Positions 10,870-23,380 of a stretch of DNA of 64,000 bases are shown here, piece by piece. A program made the translations under genes and the position numbers. Source of the DNA: Palaemon carinicauda (lineage: Eukaryota; Arthropoda; Malacostraca; Decapoda; Palaemonidae); the NCBI RefSeq assembly GCF_036898095.1, contig NC_090730.1, positions 24,175,691 through 24,239,690 on the forward strand, in the 5' to 3' direction. A model generated the notes under the pieces. The model had not been told where the DNA came from, did no database searches, and saw only the letters and a program-made list of their open reading frames with translations. The stretch's first letter is position 1, and every line of letters begins with the position of its first letter.

Positions 10870-13070
10870 TTGCAGGAGCTGTGGAGGAAAGTCTCACAGT
10901 GGGCACAAGCTCCTTACTAGCTTCCGATCCTGCAGACTTGGCTGCTGCCCCCTTCAAAGGGCCAGGGCTCTTCAAGGTGACAGCAGGGTGAATAAGGGAG
11001 TCCGGCAAGGCAGTCCTCTATGATTCCACTTCCATCTGCCTACAATTCTTTGGCAGGAGAGATGTGGTACTTCACCCTGACAAGTTCCATAATGCCAACG
11101 CCACCTCCAGGCCGTGCTTTGAGAAGCTAGAAGCCGCTATGTCCTGCCTCTTCAAAACTCAGTAAGCCAACAGGTTTGCTGTCTGGTAGGCTAGGAAGGT
11201 GACTGCCTTCCCACCACCCCAAACCCCATGTGATAGCACAAGGCTCTTGTACTTCTTTGAGTTTGCAAAGTACTTAACTGCTCTCGACCAGTGGTTGAGG
11301 AATGAAATAGCTTGGAGAGAGGCCAAGCCCAAAGCCTCCATGGCCGCTGACTCAGGGGCTGAGAAGTACAGGCCTTCCACCTGAGACTCTCCAAGGAGAG
11401 TGGCCCCATCAAACTGCAAACTCATGCGTCTACCTGCATATCTGCAGACGTATTGTTCTCAAGCGTATAGAACCTTCGCTGCTTAGAAAGTGGGGGTGGC
11501 ATGATCTTGCTGGACCTACTGGAACAGGTTGAATTCTAAGACCCACAGATTTGATCTTCCACCCAGTCTAAGACCAAGTCAACGAGATCCGACCAAGGCT
11601 ACTCCAAGTAGGGCTTCGATCCTTGAGGGGCCCCAAAGTGACGATCAACTGCCGAAGTCCTCCCCAATGGTAGTGTCACAGTCACCTCCCCAAGGCCATT
11701 GCACTCACAAATGATTGCAAGGATGCTCTCAGAGTCAGGGAAGTCAGCCTCTGTTGGCTCCTGACCACAGTCTGGAAATGCCAATACATCCTGCTCCTCA
11801 GTACCCTTGTCTGCTGGCAAGGTCGATGGCAAGGCAGCTTGCTCAGGAGAATTTGCTACCACTTGGGTATGGCCTGGGCAGGCAGACGGTAACTGGAGGA
11901 GACCTCCTGAAACATGACCCAACAGTGTCCGGAGAGGAACCAAGTATATTCTTCTAATTCGGGTCGAGGCAGAGGGGCAACCATGGCTTTGCGCTGAGGA
12001 AGAGGGAGCAAAGCCTTCCACCTGACATTCTTGGCTTAACAAAGCACGCAAGAGATCGAGTATGGCCTCAAATAGTTCCATCGTTACAACCAATCCAAGT
12101 GACAACTCACTGGCAGAGGGAGGAGCAGGCGTCCAGCGTCCTGGAAAGGAGATGGAAGTTGCCAGAGCTCATCCATAAACCTTGGAACAGACAATGTACA
12201 GGGCCATACACTACTGTCCCGGCTTTAGCCAAGGAAGCCGGGACCACACTGATGACCAAGGCTACAGGGGCCTGGACACAAGGTCCTGGTTCTTGCCCTG
12301 GCTCTGGAACCGATAACCAGGCAGGTGCCGACCGACCCCCTCCAAAGAGAGGTGGTGTCGCAGGGAGCACTATCCCTGGGACTATGGTTGGCTTTCCTGG
12401 ACTTCTTCCTCCTCTTCATCTGAAAAGAAGAGTAAGAATTCAAGTTAAAAGGAAGGAGATGAGGAAGAACATTGCACATGCTTCTTCTCTTCCTGGCTCT
12501 GCAAGCAAGCCATCGATGATGACGTTCTCCATGGGGAGAAACCACACAGGTTGCTTCAACAGGAGCCACAAGACTGGGACATAGTCACAAGGGGAGAGGA
12601 AGACACACACAAGGCCCCGCGACCCTGTAAAAAGCGAGGCCGAAGGCACAACCACTGACACCGAAGGAGCAGGAACAGGCTTCAGACCCCCTTTCACAAG
12701 GTTCGGGGCGACAGGCACAGGAGAATGGAGGGAAATCAATGGCATTGGGTCAGCAATAGGGGCCACACCGGGGACAGGGACAGCTCTCTTCTTCCCCGCA
12801 CCGTTACCTTTAGCATTACCGGGCCCTGAGGCCATGAATCCCAACTCCGGCACCTTAGCTTCCAGGCCAGGGCTTACTACAGTATACCAGTCTTACCAAT
12901 CTCTTAAGATTTCTAAGAGAGGAACCACCAGGCTCCCAGACACTGGGGAAACTACCACACCCTTCACCATTGGTGTCACTGAGGACACATAGGACATAGG
13001 TAAATGCACAGGGGATACCAAGGGAGAGGTAGCCTTGGCTACCAACTCCCTCAAAAAAAGTCATGGGGGC
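10870..13070 (-). pseudogene. Gag-like remnant of H
   Basis: Successive broken minus-strand frames. 12440-12853 is rich in Pro and Val (VPVPGVAPIADPMP). 11599-12105 is acidic. 11159-11425 contains ALGLASLQAISFLNHWSRAV, reminiscent of the FNFLDWCLGAL region of A and D gag. Stops and shifts separate them. The call rests on this weak similarity and on position 5' of the RT remnant. Confidence 0.5.
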
Positions 13071-13305
13071 TTACCTAAAAGACCTAAGGAAACTCCAGCC
13101 AGTAGAAGAATGTTTATTCTCACTGATGGCTGAAATCCAAGTGAGTGCTCAGAAAGCAAGCAGGGAGGCAGAGGTTTCTCTGCTCTTAGCCAGTAATTAT
13201 TGGCCACCTGTTTACACCTTGTTATAAAAGTTTAACGGCCGAGTGCTCCAGTTTTGCTGATATCTATTCTGTGTAAAGGACTGAGGTTTATATGGTTAGG
13301 AACAA

Positions 13306-13517
13306 TTCTGAATTCCACCATCATTTACTTGAATACTACTTCACAGATCTTGGAAAATTTTCTCAACATCGGTAATACTAGTCACATTCGTAACACTGAT
13401 AGCTGATAGCTGTAGATAGAATGACAGATGACAAGATTAATTTTTTTCTTTGTTTCCTTCCATGTTTTCTCAACTATTATCACTACAAAATAAAACAATT
13501 TTCATTTCTTATATACA
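13306..13517. other. Short spacer, nothing recognised
   Basis: AT-rich sequence between remnant H and the Tigger-type transposon; no feature seen. Confidence 0.5.
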
Positions 13518-13911
13518 TACAGTATTCCCTAGCCATATTGCAGCTCATATTTTGCGGCCTCAGTGCATTGTGGATTTTTAAATATATGTTTTTAATCTCA
13601 CATATTTTTTGTTAAATTGTGCTAACGCGTGATACGAGTGTAAATTCCCATGAAAACAGCAAGTCATGACATATCATTTTGTCTGTATTCGCTTGAGATC
13701 TAATACGGCACGTTATTAGCTGACTGGCAGGCGTCAACCAATGAGAGCAATGGATATTTGTATCCTGGGAGCTGATTGGCCATTGAGCACAGCATCAACT
13801 TGAAGCTTCTCCCAAATGAGGATCAGATGTGTTTACGTCGCATTACAGTCATTTGTGTTTAGGCATTTAGTGATGTTTTAGTGTCTTCTCATTTTTGTTT
13901 CAATCCTTACA

Positions 13912-14156
13912 ATGCTGCCTAAACACCCTACTCCTTTTAAGGGCTTTGGTAGTAAGTCTAAGAAACAAAGGAAGAGCCTGACCATAGTTAACAAAGTGAA
14001 ACTTCTAAACATGTTGAAATTTGGCAGATGTTTCGACACAGTTGGACGCTGTTACAGCATCGAGTCGACCGTTCTCTACATTAAGAAAGATGAGAATATC
14101 ATAGTCATCATTCAACCTAGGCAACAATATCTTCTACAGTTAATTGAACATCATAC

Positions 14157-14163
<7 letters not shown>
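13912..14163 (+). pseudogene. Tigger transposase N-terminal fragment
   Basis: The first 60 or so residues match the CENP-B/pogo N-terminal helix-turn-helix that binds transposon ends: SKKQRKSLTIVNKVKLLNML, then a GRCYSIESTVLYIKK recognition-helix segment. The frame then loses similarity and ends at the GA microsatellite. The DDE catalytic domain is absent. Confidence 0.75.

Positions 14164-14251
<88 letters not shown>
14162..14251. repeat. (GA)n microsatellite
   Basis: About 45 uninterrupted GA units, located exactly where the Tigger transposase frame is lost. Confidence 0.95.
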
Positions 14252-14253
<2 letters not shown>

Positions 14254-14629
14254 TAAAATTAAGTGTTTTATGGATTAAATAACTTATAATATTGTTTACT
14301 GTAACTGCTTATACTTTTTACTGTATCTACTATATACATTATATTTTCATAAATACAAGTGTTTTCTGTATAATACTTTATAAGTGCGTAGAAAAAAGGT
14401 ATTACAAATAAAGGGTGGTTTAATATTAGTATGGGGGAACTTTTATAAATCTTTAAAATATCCGTAAATGATAAAATAAATAGGGCGTCGCACCTTCAGG
14501 GATTTCTACCTATTGTGGGGGAGCCTGGAACTAATTATCAGTGATTAATAAAGGAATACTGTATTTCACATTAGTACCATTCACTTTTTGGCAAGTAGAC
14601 GTTAGCTCACTGTAATAATTTCCATTTTG

Positions 14630-14870
14630 GTGTACAGTATTGACATTCTACGCAGTACGGTATTTGACATGTAAGAGTGTGTACCCTACGGTGGCCAAAG
14701 TCACAGTGAAGGTGAGCACTACCTGTTGGATGGGAGGGGCTTCCCCGCCACCCAACAGCCAGCTGTGTTTTCCTTGTTAAAAGCTTAAAGGCTGGTTCCA
14801 ACCACACTGAAGTCATACTCCCATTAAAGGTCAAAGGTTTGTATTACATATAGGAACAAACAGTTATCTG
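14630..14870 (-). repeat. Solo DIRS-type terminal-repeat-like fragment
   Basis: The reverse strand carries TTTGTTCC, then ATACAAACC, then a GC-richer tail. This is the layout of the F/G/H/I termini, but no gag or RT follows it. A diverged relative seems to lie at 15180-15310. Called by motif order only. Confidence 0.4.
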
Positions 14871-14919
14871 AAACCAGTGCCTTGCCTTGCTTTCTTCCAT
14901 AAGATCCCTCAAACACAAC

Positions 14920-15620
14920 TGCAAAACCAGGCTATATGTATGATAGCGGTAAGTAGGTAAGGACTTGGCTTGTAGGTTAGGTTAGGTTAGGTGGGGAAGT
15001 TTAAGTTTGGTGGTGTTCTTGCGTAGAGACTTTGCAGAAAAAAGTCTTACGAACAACTAGAAATTGGGAAGAAAATTCCCATGTTCTATGAACGCGGGAG
15101 GAACTGGCCGCTGATATACAAAGGCTCTGCAAGACTAATTATTCAAACCAGAAAATAATTAAAACAGTGAGATGGGGACGGCACCTGAAGTCAGTGTGAA
15201 AGTAGCGCTACCTGTAAGGTGAGCAGAGCATACCCGCTACCCAGCAGTGTTTGCCTCGTTAAAAAACTTAATCGTTGTTTCCGGTTAGTTCATTGGGACA
15301 AGGTAAGCTAAGAATATAGTAGGGGGTGTATTTATGATAGCAGCCACCTGTATGTATTATTATGACAAACTTGGAATACGGCAGTGTAAGGGGGATCGCA
15401 GAGGGGTGTTAGGTAAGGACATGGCTTGTAGGTTAGGTTAGGGGGGGAAAGTTTAGATTAGCTAATGTCCATTTCTAGTCAATGCGTGAGGAACTGCAGC
15501 TGTTATACAAAGGCTCCTACGGTAGTCTAAGGGGAAGGGTTGTGGAAGGCGTAGCCCCAAGAGCTAAGTAGGTAAGGCTATGGCTCCTAGATTAGGTTAA
15601 GTGATGTTTTGGTGTCTGTT
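14920..15620. repeat. Diverged duplicated block with TTAGG runs
   Basis: Segments around 14940-15130, 15350-15520 and 15540-15610 share phrases in the same order (GTAAGGAC, TGGCTTGTAGGTTAGG, AGGAACTG, ATACAAAGGCTC). Short runs of the arthropod telomere unit TTAGG lie inside: four units at 14973-14992 and nearly three at 15429-15442. They are too short to be a telomere. Confidence 0.6.
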
Positions 15621-16155
15621 CCACTGAAAACGTTGTTTTTTTTTCGTGTATCCCAACGAACTAAAAAACTTCCCAGTTTCGCTAGTCATATTTATTTTTC
15701 ACATTGGAACAAACAGGATGTGGAAAACATTACCTACCTTAAGGGTTCTCTTGCAATAATTTACCAGAAATAAATCTTACCTGTTATATTTCCTAAAGTT
15801 TTTAAATATATACTTTGATAATTATTAGTAAATTATTGATAAAACTTACTATAATGGACGCAAAGTGACGTGTGATGTTGTCGACAAAGGTTTGGGAGCC
15901 GATCACTATTTTCCTTTCTTTTCGCAAAGAAAATAATCTTGATTTATCATGAAAGGACCCTGAAGATTTTCAATCTTGAGATTTACAGCCATTTATCAAG
16001 TGATATACGTTGTAACAAGGGAAATTGTGTAATTGTAATTAATAAATATAGACTGCCAACTAAAGTGGAAGCTGTTATTTATCACGGGGTTATAGTAGTA
16101 GTAGTCGCAAGTTTTCTGGGTTATAATTGCTCATACTTTTTATTACACACATTGA
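15621..16155. other. No gene recognised
   Basis: AT-rich sequence with short open frames only. A fragment near 15700 (TTGGAACAAACAGG) resembles the outer motif of the DIRS termini. Confidence 0.45.
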
Positions 16156-16159
16156 GATG

Positions 16160-16900
16160 CTCATGAATGGCAGAGGCAATGGACAGTGACATTACCCTAG
16201 CAAGCATGACAGTGCCCTAGAAACTGTCCATATATTTTATATGATCAGCGCCCAAACCTCCCCTCCACCCAAGCTAGGACCAGGGAAAATATGATGACAA
16301 TTTGTGTGATTTATGCAAAGAGGAAGAAGACACCACCGAACATTTATTTTTATGCCCAAAGTTAGAACAGCTAAAGAATGTAGAAATAAGTTTAGGTATG
16401 CTGAAAAATCCTAGCAGAGATCTGGCTGCATTTATAGATAGGGCAATGAATATAAAAGAAGAGTTTAGGAAGCCCAAACTGATTACCACAACAGGTTGCC
16501 AAAACTGATGATAGCAAGGTGTTATCCTATCCAATTTCAAAGTAGAAGGGAATAAAAGTAAAGATAGAGAACCTCATTATGATATTAATTTATTTAAGGC
16601 ACAGGTGATATAAACTTAATAACAATAATAAGAATAAGCTTAGAAGCTTTGCACCTATCTATAAAGAGATAGAGTGCCCGCAAACTTACTTTGCGGAGTG
16701 AGCAATAAGGAACCAGGAACCAGGAACGGGAGAGCCAGGCAGTGGTTGCTGATGACTCAGCAGATACCCAAACCCCCAACCTTAGCTCACAAGGATGGTA
16801 AGGTTGCAGGCGCTAATGGCACCAACGAGTCTGAGCGCGACTCGAACCAGCCGACTGGCAAACACTAGGCAGAGACGATACCAATCAGGCCACAGCATAA
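16160..16900 (-). mobile_element. tRNA-derived SINE, split by an insertion
   Basis: On the minus strand the head (16897 downward) has a tRNA-like polymerase III promoter: an A-box-like GGCCTGATTGGTATCG and, about 30 nt later, a B-box GGTTCGAGTCGCG. The body runs to about 16720. The tail part continues at 16285-16160 (TGGACAGTTTCTAGGGC, then GCCTCTGCCATTCATGAGC). The intervening 16285-16720 is a foreign fragment. The assignment rests on the promoter boxes and on my recollection that this body is widespread in decapods. Confidence 0.7.
16285..16720 (+). pseudogene. Non-LTR retrotransposon 3' end inserted in SINE
   Basis: The plus-strand frame near 16295-16508 encodes the C-terminal zinc knuckle typical of LINE ORF2 proteins: CDLCKEEEDTTEHLFLCPKL, with C-x2-C and H-x3-C spacing. 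The rest is probably 3' UTR. Sequences near both junctions (GACCAGGGA and AACCAGGAAC) resemble each other and may be a decayed target-site duplication. It is a 5'-truncated dead copy. Confidence 0.65.
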
Positions 16901-17139
16901 GATTTAAGCAGATTGTCAGATTATCACTAGTAATAGCCTTTTCAATTAGGAATGAAGAGCTTCAGGTATATGGTAATGTGTTTTTTTTTTCTTTCATTTG
17001 TTTGCAGATAACTAGAAAGGTTATCAGTCATTCAAAGAGGGAATATAACCAAGATTCTTTGACTTTATTCATATAAGATAAGAGATACACAGATAGACAG
17101 TTTGCTGATAAAACTATTGTTTCTTATTTTTTAAATAAA
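16901..17139. other. Spacer, nothing recognised
   Basis: AT-rich spacer between the SINE and the first R1 copy. Confidence 0.4.
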
Positions 17140-17645
17140 AAAGTAACAGTAATAACATTAAAGTAATTATTTCATGTATAAACTATTAAAACTTCAAAAA
17201 GCAAGATGAAGAGAAACAAGATAGAATAGTGTGCCCGAGAGTACCCTCATGCAAGAGAACTCTACCCAAAGACAGTGGAAGACCATGGTACTGAGGCTAT
17301 GGCACTACCAAAGACTAGAGATCAATGTGTTAATTTCGGAGTGCCCTCCTCTTAGAAGAACTGCTTACCATAGCTAAAGAGTCTCTTCTACCCTTGCCAA
17401 GAGGAAAGTAGCCATTGACCAATTACAGTGCAGTATAAACCCCCTGAGCAAAGAAGAACTGTTTAGTAATTTCAGTGTTGTCAGGTATATGAGGACAGAG
17501 GAGAATATGTAAAGAATAGACCAGGCTAGTCTGTGTATGTGTAGGCAATAGGAAAATTAGCCGTAACCAGAGAAAAGGATCCAATGATCAGAGACACCCA
17601 TACTAGGTTGATTTTCTGAGAGCGATCAGACAAAAGTCTCCCACC
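17140..17645 (-). repeat. Dispersed repeat R1, copy 1
   Basis: About 500 bp also present at 18078-18800 (opposite strand) and 35735-36265 (same strand). Landmark phrases are GTGTGCCCGAGAGTACCCTC, CAGTGGAAGACCATGGTAC, CATAGCTAAAGAGTCTC and GTTGTCAGGTATATGAGGAC. No open frame is conserved between copies, so it is a non-coding repeat. Confidence 0.85.
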
Positions 17646-17765
17646 ATTACCTATCTATAGTGGCCAGCGTGGTGATGATATTGGCCAAACTCTAGACATG
17701 ACCAAGGATATCTGGTGCCTTTGTCCTTCAGGAGACTAGAAACGTCTGCTTTTACACACACACAC

Positions 17766-18800
<1,035 letters not shown>

Positions 18801-19435
18801 ATTTTTTTTTTCTTTTTTTTTTTTTACTTTTTGGGAGGGCTTACTTTCTAGGCCCAATTCACCTTTATTAATATTTTAAAAGTGTTTTTTTTTTAATATT
18901 TATTCATGTAGAAACTAAAGAAATCAATTTATGCAAAGACTATTATAAAGAAAAAAACATGTAAATATATTCAAAGTTGAGTATTTTACAACATTTCCAT
19001 TTAATATCACGTAGGAAACCTCAAGCCAAATGTTTTTTTTGAAAAATAGTTGTTAAAAATAATTAGTTACCCCTACCTATATATTTGAAAAACTCGGAGA
19101 AACGTTGAAATTCAAGCTGGGCATGGGATAGCGAAGCTGAAAAAAAAAAAACTACAAAAGTATTGCAATGAATAAGGCATGTTTTATTTTTATTTATATT
19201 TCTTGAAGGTATGATCTCACCTTGACAGCGTAGGGACGGTAGGGTGCAGCGAAGTTGCAGCTGGCTTGTTAACTTTCCAGAACAAACTGTGGGTGCAACT
19301 GGATGTAGCAAATGGCCATTTAAATTCAGTTAACAGCGGTAACACATGAAGTGGTTCAAAGTGGAACACAACCTTCTGACGGAGCCAACGTGAACACTTG
19401 CTTCAAATGAATTTCCTGTCTCTTTTAGAACTAGC
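18801..19435. other. No gene recognised
   Basis: AT-rich sequence with poly-T and poly-A runs; no coding signal. Confidence 0.5.
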
Positions 19436-19439
19436 CCAG

Positions 19440-22400
19440 AACATCTTATCATTCCACTGATTAATTACATTATATTCAAAATGCAACAACATACGAATAA
19501 CAGTCACGCAGTTCTTTCACGAACTAAGCTCGATATATTAACAGTATCTATTAGAATATCGAATATTATTCACGTGTTATACCTTCCTAAAACCACCATA
19601 CAGAATTACTGAGTCTTCATTTAGATGATTTAGTCTTAGACCTTCATGACGACATATTCCAGTTCTCTGATTGGCTATAAGTTCCTCAGCTGTGATTGGT
19701 TGTTCCCCTTGTTTACTATAGATTCACACACACATCTAACATCGTACCAAAACAGTCACTCACTCCTTCGGATAATAATTAACTTTATACATGAAATGTA
19801 ACAAAATATTGCAGTCATGTTTTGTAGTCCCTTCACTATACAAACTCGATGAAATAATTGATCAGTCATTAAGACAAGCTGTAAAGTTCATCCTACTTCT
19901 TATGACGTCACAAAGACGTATTGTTCAATAAAAAATAGATATTTGGTTATCAAAATACCTGTGATAAAAGGCGTTATCGAAACATCTTATAATAGACCAT
20001 CTTTATATATTTTGAAGTAATTCCCTTAAAAAGAACACCAAAACTTCAAGTCCGTCTTCCATAGCTAGAGCGTTTAAAAAATCCTTTATGGAAATTCAGG
20101 CAGGTTTTCTATACAGCAACTCATAAGTCATCGAAACTCTTTCACTGGGCGGGATATTCCAGTCTTCTGATTGGCTGTATCTTCTCAGCTGTGATTGGTT
20201 GTTTCCTTTGTTTACGAATTCACACTCACATTTAGCATTGTAGCCAGAACTCTGTTGATTATTCCTTTGAAAATTACGTATTCATTTAATTTGAAAATTT
20301 TAATAAGATCCAATTTCTATTTTATTTTGTAATAGATAATATTTTAAGTTTCTTTTCATAAACATTTTAATTTATAAGTCCTAATTTATATATAATAAGT
20401 ATAGGTATTTTACGTCAACCCAGTTGTATTCATTCATAAATATACGAGATTACATGACGTCACATACAACCACCAATCACAACTGAGGACGAATCAGCCA
20501 ATGAGATGCCAGATATTTCCCGCTTAGGAAACGCATAAGGTGAGAGGGTTCCTCTAATTTATGAGCTGCTGTTAGTAAACTAGTCAACTTCCCACGAGAT
20601 ATTATTTTGTACGCTTCTTGCTCAAGGGATTTTCAATATATATTTTTTCTATTTTTTTCTATTGCATACAACAATATATTTAAGATATATTTTATTATTA
20701 ATGATCGTTTTGAAATTGTTTCCATAAAATTTTCACTTTCAATACGTGTAGGCCTACTGCTGGTATTTTCACCCCTACCTTTACGGCGACATATTTCTTC
20801 TATATTAACATATGATTTGTCAATAATTTGTTCAATTATAACAAAATACAAAAATTAAAGTTGCGTTGTTTATTCAATGTTAAAGCTCAATGTAATAAAC
20901 TCACTCAAACCAGCAAACAGAAACAAAGATGAGGCTGTACATTTTCCTCCTACTATTTATTGATGACACCAGTTTTATTATGAAAGATCTAATTTAATGT
21001 TGATACTGTTCTTAAAATATTTCATTTTGATTGTTTATTACTTCTCTTGTAGTTTATTTAATATTTGCTTGTTTTCTTTCCTAGCTGGTTTTTTTTTTTT
21101 TTCATTGGATCGGCCTTGCTTTTCCATCTATGGTTATGGCTTAGCTTATAATAATAACAAAAATGATGGTAATCAGACAAGTTTCTCGGACAGCGACTCA
21201 CAAGACCCCGAAACTCACTTTACGTGGTAATTTCTTGTGTTCTGGTTAGCCAAATCTACAGCCGCGGTTCCCTTTAGTTACTACAATTTCAGACATAGGC
21301 CAGGCAAGTATTCCTTCCAATATGATGTATATATTTATGTCCTTCAACAAGATTTATTATTTATTTTGTTATAAAATTAATATTTTAAATTTATATCCAT
21401 AAAAATTAAATGTTTGTCATAAATGTATCTGAAATATGTTTCAGTCGAAACCCAGTTGAAACCATCTGTAGAATACGATTGCATGACGTCACACACAACC
21501 ACCAATCAAAGCAGAGGATGGATCAGCCAATGAGACTACGGATAATTTCCGCTGAAATTGCAAGAGGGTTCCTTACGGTTTATGGGCTGCTACATAGTAG
21601 TTGTTTTGATTTTTTTCCATAAAAAATATTTTTACGCCATAATTTATCTGAAACACGTATACCGTTGGTGTTAAACTTTACAGCGACGCATTTCCTAATG
21701 AAACTAACAATTTTGGCAATAATCTGTTCAATTACATTATACTTGAAATGTAACAAGTTAGGAACTAAATTCATGTAGTTCCTTCACTATTTACCTCAAT
21801 ATGATACTAGTTTCTATCACATGTTACTCAGCCATTTAGAGAAGCTGCAAATTCATCCTACTCATTGTGACGTCTCATAGACGTAATTTCTTAATAGCCT
21901 ACAGATGATTTGACAATACGAAATAATCTCTCTAATAAAATATGTTATAGAAAAATCTTAGAGCAGAGTTTTTTTTCTCTATATTTTGATGAAAACATAT
22001 CAATCCTAATCCGCTTGAGAGAGAGAAAAAACTTTAGCTCCGTAGACACACACACGCAGACATACAAATATCTAACATCGTTACCAGAACACAGTCAAGT
22101 GTTCTTTTGAACATGACGTAATTATTTACCATATTACCATCAACAAGAGCCATTATTAATTTATTACAAAATTAATTATGCTTCCAAGTCCATTTCACTA
22201 AAAATTGTATTTTTTTAGAAATAATTTATCTGCAATAAGTATGGGCTTTTCACTTCTACCCACTTAAATTCATTCATACAAATACCATTGCACGACGTCA
22301 CATACAACCACCAATCAGAGATGAGAAAGAATCAACCAATGAGACGACAGATATTTTCTGCTATTATTGTACATAGTTATGGGCTGCTGTTGGCGAGATA
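19440..22400. repeat. Diverged repeat family with CRE and CCAAT motifs
   Basis: Several diverged copies in both orientations. Plus-type copies near 20450-20600, 21470-21610 and 22280-22400 have, in order, a TGACGTCA-like site (20455, 21484, and CGACGTCA at 22293), ACCACCAATC, and a second inverted-spaced CCAAT (AGCCAATGAGA or AACCAATGAGA), then GGGCTGCT or GAGCTGCT. Inverted copies near 19640-19750 and 20110-20245 carry GATTGGCT and GTGATTGGTTGT. Another block, ATCCTACT with GACGTC and a downstream GACGTA, recurs at 19890 and 21855. No protein is encoded. Confidence 0.7.
20994..21170 (+). repeat. R1/LINE 3'-tail fragment
   Basis: Matches the 3' tail of R1 (TACTGTTCTTAAAATATTT, CTTGCTTTTCCATCTATGG, TTAGCTTATAATAATAAC), ending in AAT units. 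The head is missing. Confidence 0.65.
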
Positions 22401-22428
22401 GTTCACGCAAGGCATTTGGGGATTAGTT

Positions 22429-22433
<5 letters not shown>

Positions 22434-22508
<75 letters not shown>
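22434..22508. repeat. (TA)n microsatellite
   Basis: About 37 uninterrupted TA units. Confidence 0.95.
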
Positions 22509-22509
<1 letters not shown>

Positions 22510-22511
<2 letters not shown>

Positions 22512-23020
22512 CTGCTTGCTGTTTACACACAAGTTAAATTTGCACGTCATTTCATTCGAAAGCTAAGTTTTTTTATCCTAATTCATTTGAATACATATAA
22601 CAATAATATTCAAGTAACCTGAGAAACAAATATTTTCTTATTTCTTATATCTTTAGATATCATTCAAATGTTAATCACTTACTTTCCCTTCAACAACAAG
22701 AACTGGCTATCTGGTATCTGAGTTTCGTAGAATTCTCTATAACCAAGCTATTCATTTTGAAGAAAGGAGAGACTATCTTTCTGAAGAGCAAAAAAAAAAA
22801 AAAAAAAAAAAACTTTTCAGCATAAGGTCCCCTGATACTTGAGTGTAGGGGTACGTCACTACATTCTACATTCAAGGAAAGATACAATTTTTTTTTTTCG
22901 TTCTGACTTATTACCACTTCTGATTAAATTCACCATCCGGATTGCACTGCATGACATCACTCGTCTCTAATACTGAGTCGCATAATGTTTCTTGGTGGAT
23001 AATGTAGTGCAGTGTGATAC
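22510..23020. other. No gene recognised
   Basis: AT-rich, with a poly-A run near 22790-22812. Nothing coding was recognised. Confidence 0.5.
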
Positions 23021-23022
23021 AA

Positions 23023-23344
23023 TCAACTCCATTTTTCCTTAGTTAACCAACCAGTCCCACATGTTTGGCAGTCAAAGCTCTTGAACCATATTTTACAATC
23101 CAAGAGTATTTTTTTTAAAACCTCCACATTCATTGACAACGAACACAAGTGCAACGAAAATATCTTGTATACTGTACCATTTAAGAACTTCATCTTAACC
23201 ATCTCTTCATGTACCATAAAATCTTTGCCTACAGTACAGGTGAATACAAATAATTGGCTAGTGTCACTCATGTCTGTAATTTCATCTAAACCAAATTAAA
23301 AGTATTTACAATGCTTCATTAAATCTTTCAGTTTTAAAGAAAAA
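23023..23344 (-). pseudogene. hAT/GTF2IRD2-like transposase remnant, downstream part
   Basis: The minus-strand frame at 23023-23271 (DTSQLFVFTCTVGKDFMVHEEMV) resembles the segment of hAT-derived GTF2IRD2/ZBED-type proteins that follows the D-E-S-T-D motif. Upstream sequence to 23344 (LKLKDLMKHCKYF, then a stop) continues the similarity. The matching upstream part lies on the other side of element A at 30094-30165, and removing A brings the two into one frame. Stops show that it was already dead or is decaying. Confidence 0.65.
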
Positions 23345-23380
23345 TGTTATTTTTATTAATAAAATAAATTTTTGAATATA

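Larger units (their letters stand above)
10206..13305 (-). mobile_element. DIRS-like remnant H (5' end, gag, partial RT)
   Basis: A minus-strand remnant. A terminal repeat resembling that of G lies at about 13220-13305 (reverse strand: CAGCAAAACTGGAGCACTCG, then AACAAGGTGTAAAC). Gag-like frames follow down to about 10870, and then the N-terminal RT segment at about 10845-10240. It ends at the junction with G, so most of RT, RNase H and recombinase are missing. Confidence 0.65.
13520..14561 (+). mobile_element. Tigger/pogo-type DNA transposon, internally deleted
   Basis: The element begins CAGTATTCCCT and ends with the inverted match AGGAATACTG. It is flanked on both sides by TA (13518-13519 and 14562-14563), the target duplication expected for the pogo/Tc1-mariner group. 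The subterminal sequence (GCGGCCTCAGTGCATTGTGG) resembles Tigger termini. At about 1.04 kb it is far shorter than a full Tigger (about 2.5 kb). It keeps only the start of the transposase and then a (GA)n tract, so it is non-autonomous. Confidence 0.75.

Noticed and set aside
14973..14992. Possible telomere
   Set aside because: Only four TTAGG units, surrounded by ordinary interspersed repeats.
16850..16900. Possible tRNA gene
   Set aside because: A- and B-box-like sequences are present, but the cloverleaf cannot be completed, and a SINE body follows.
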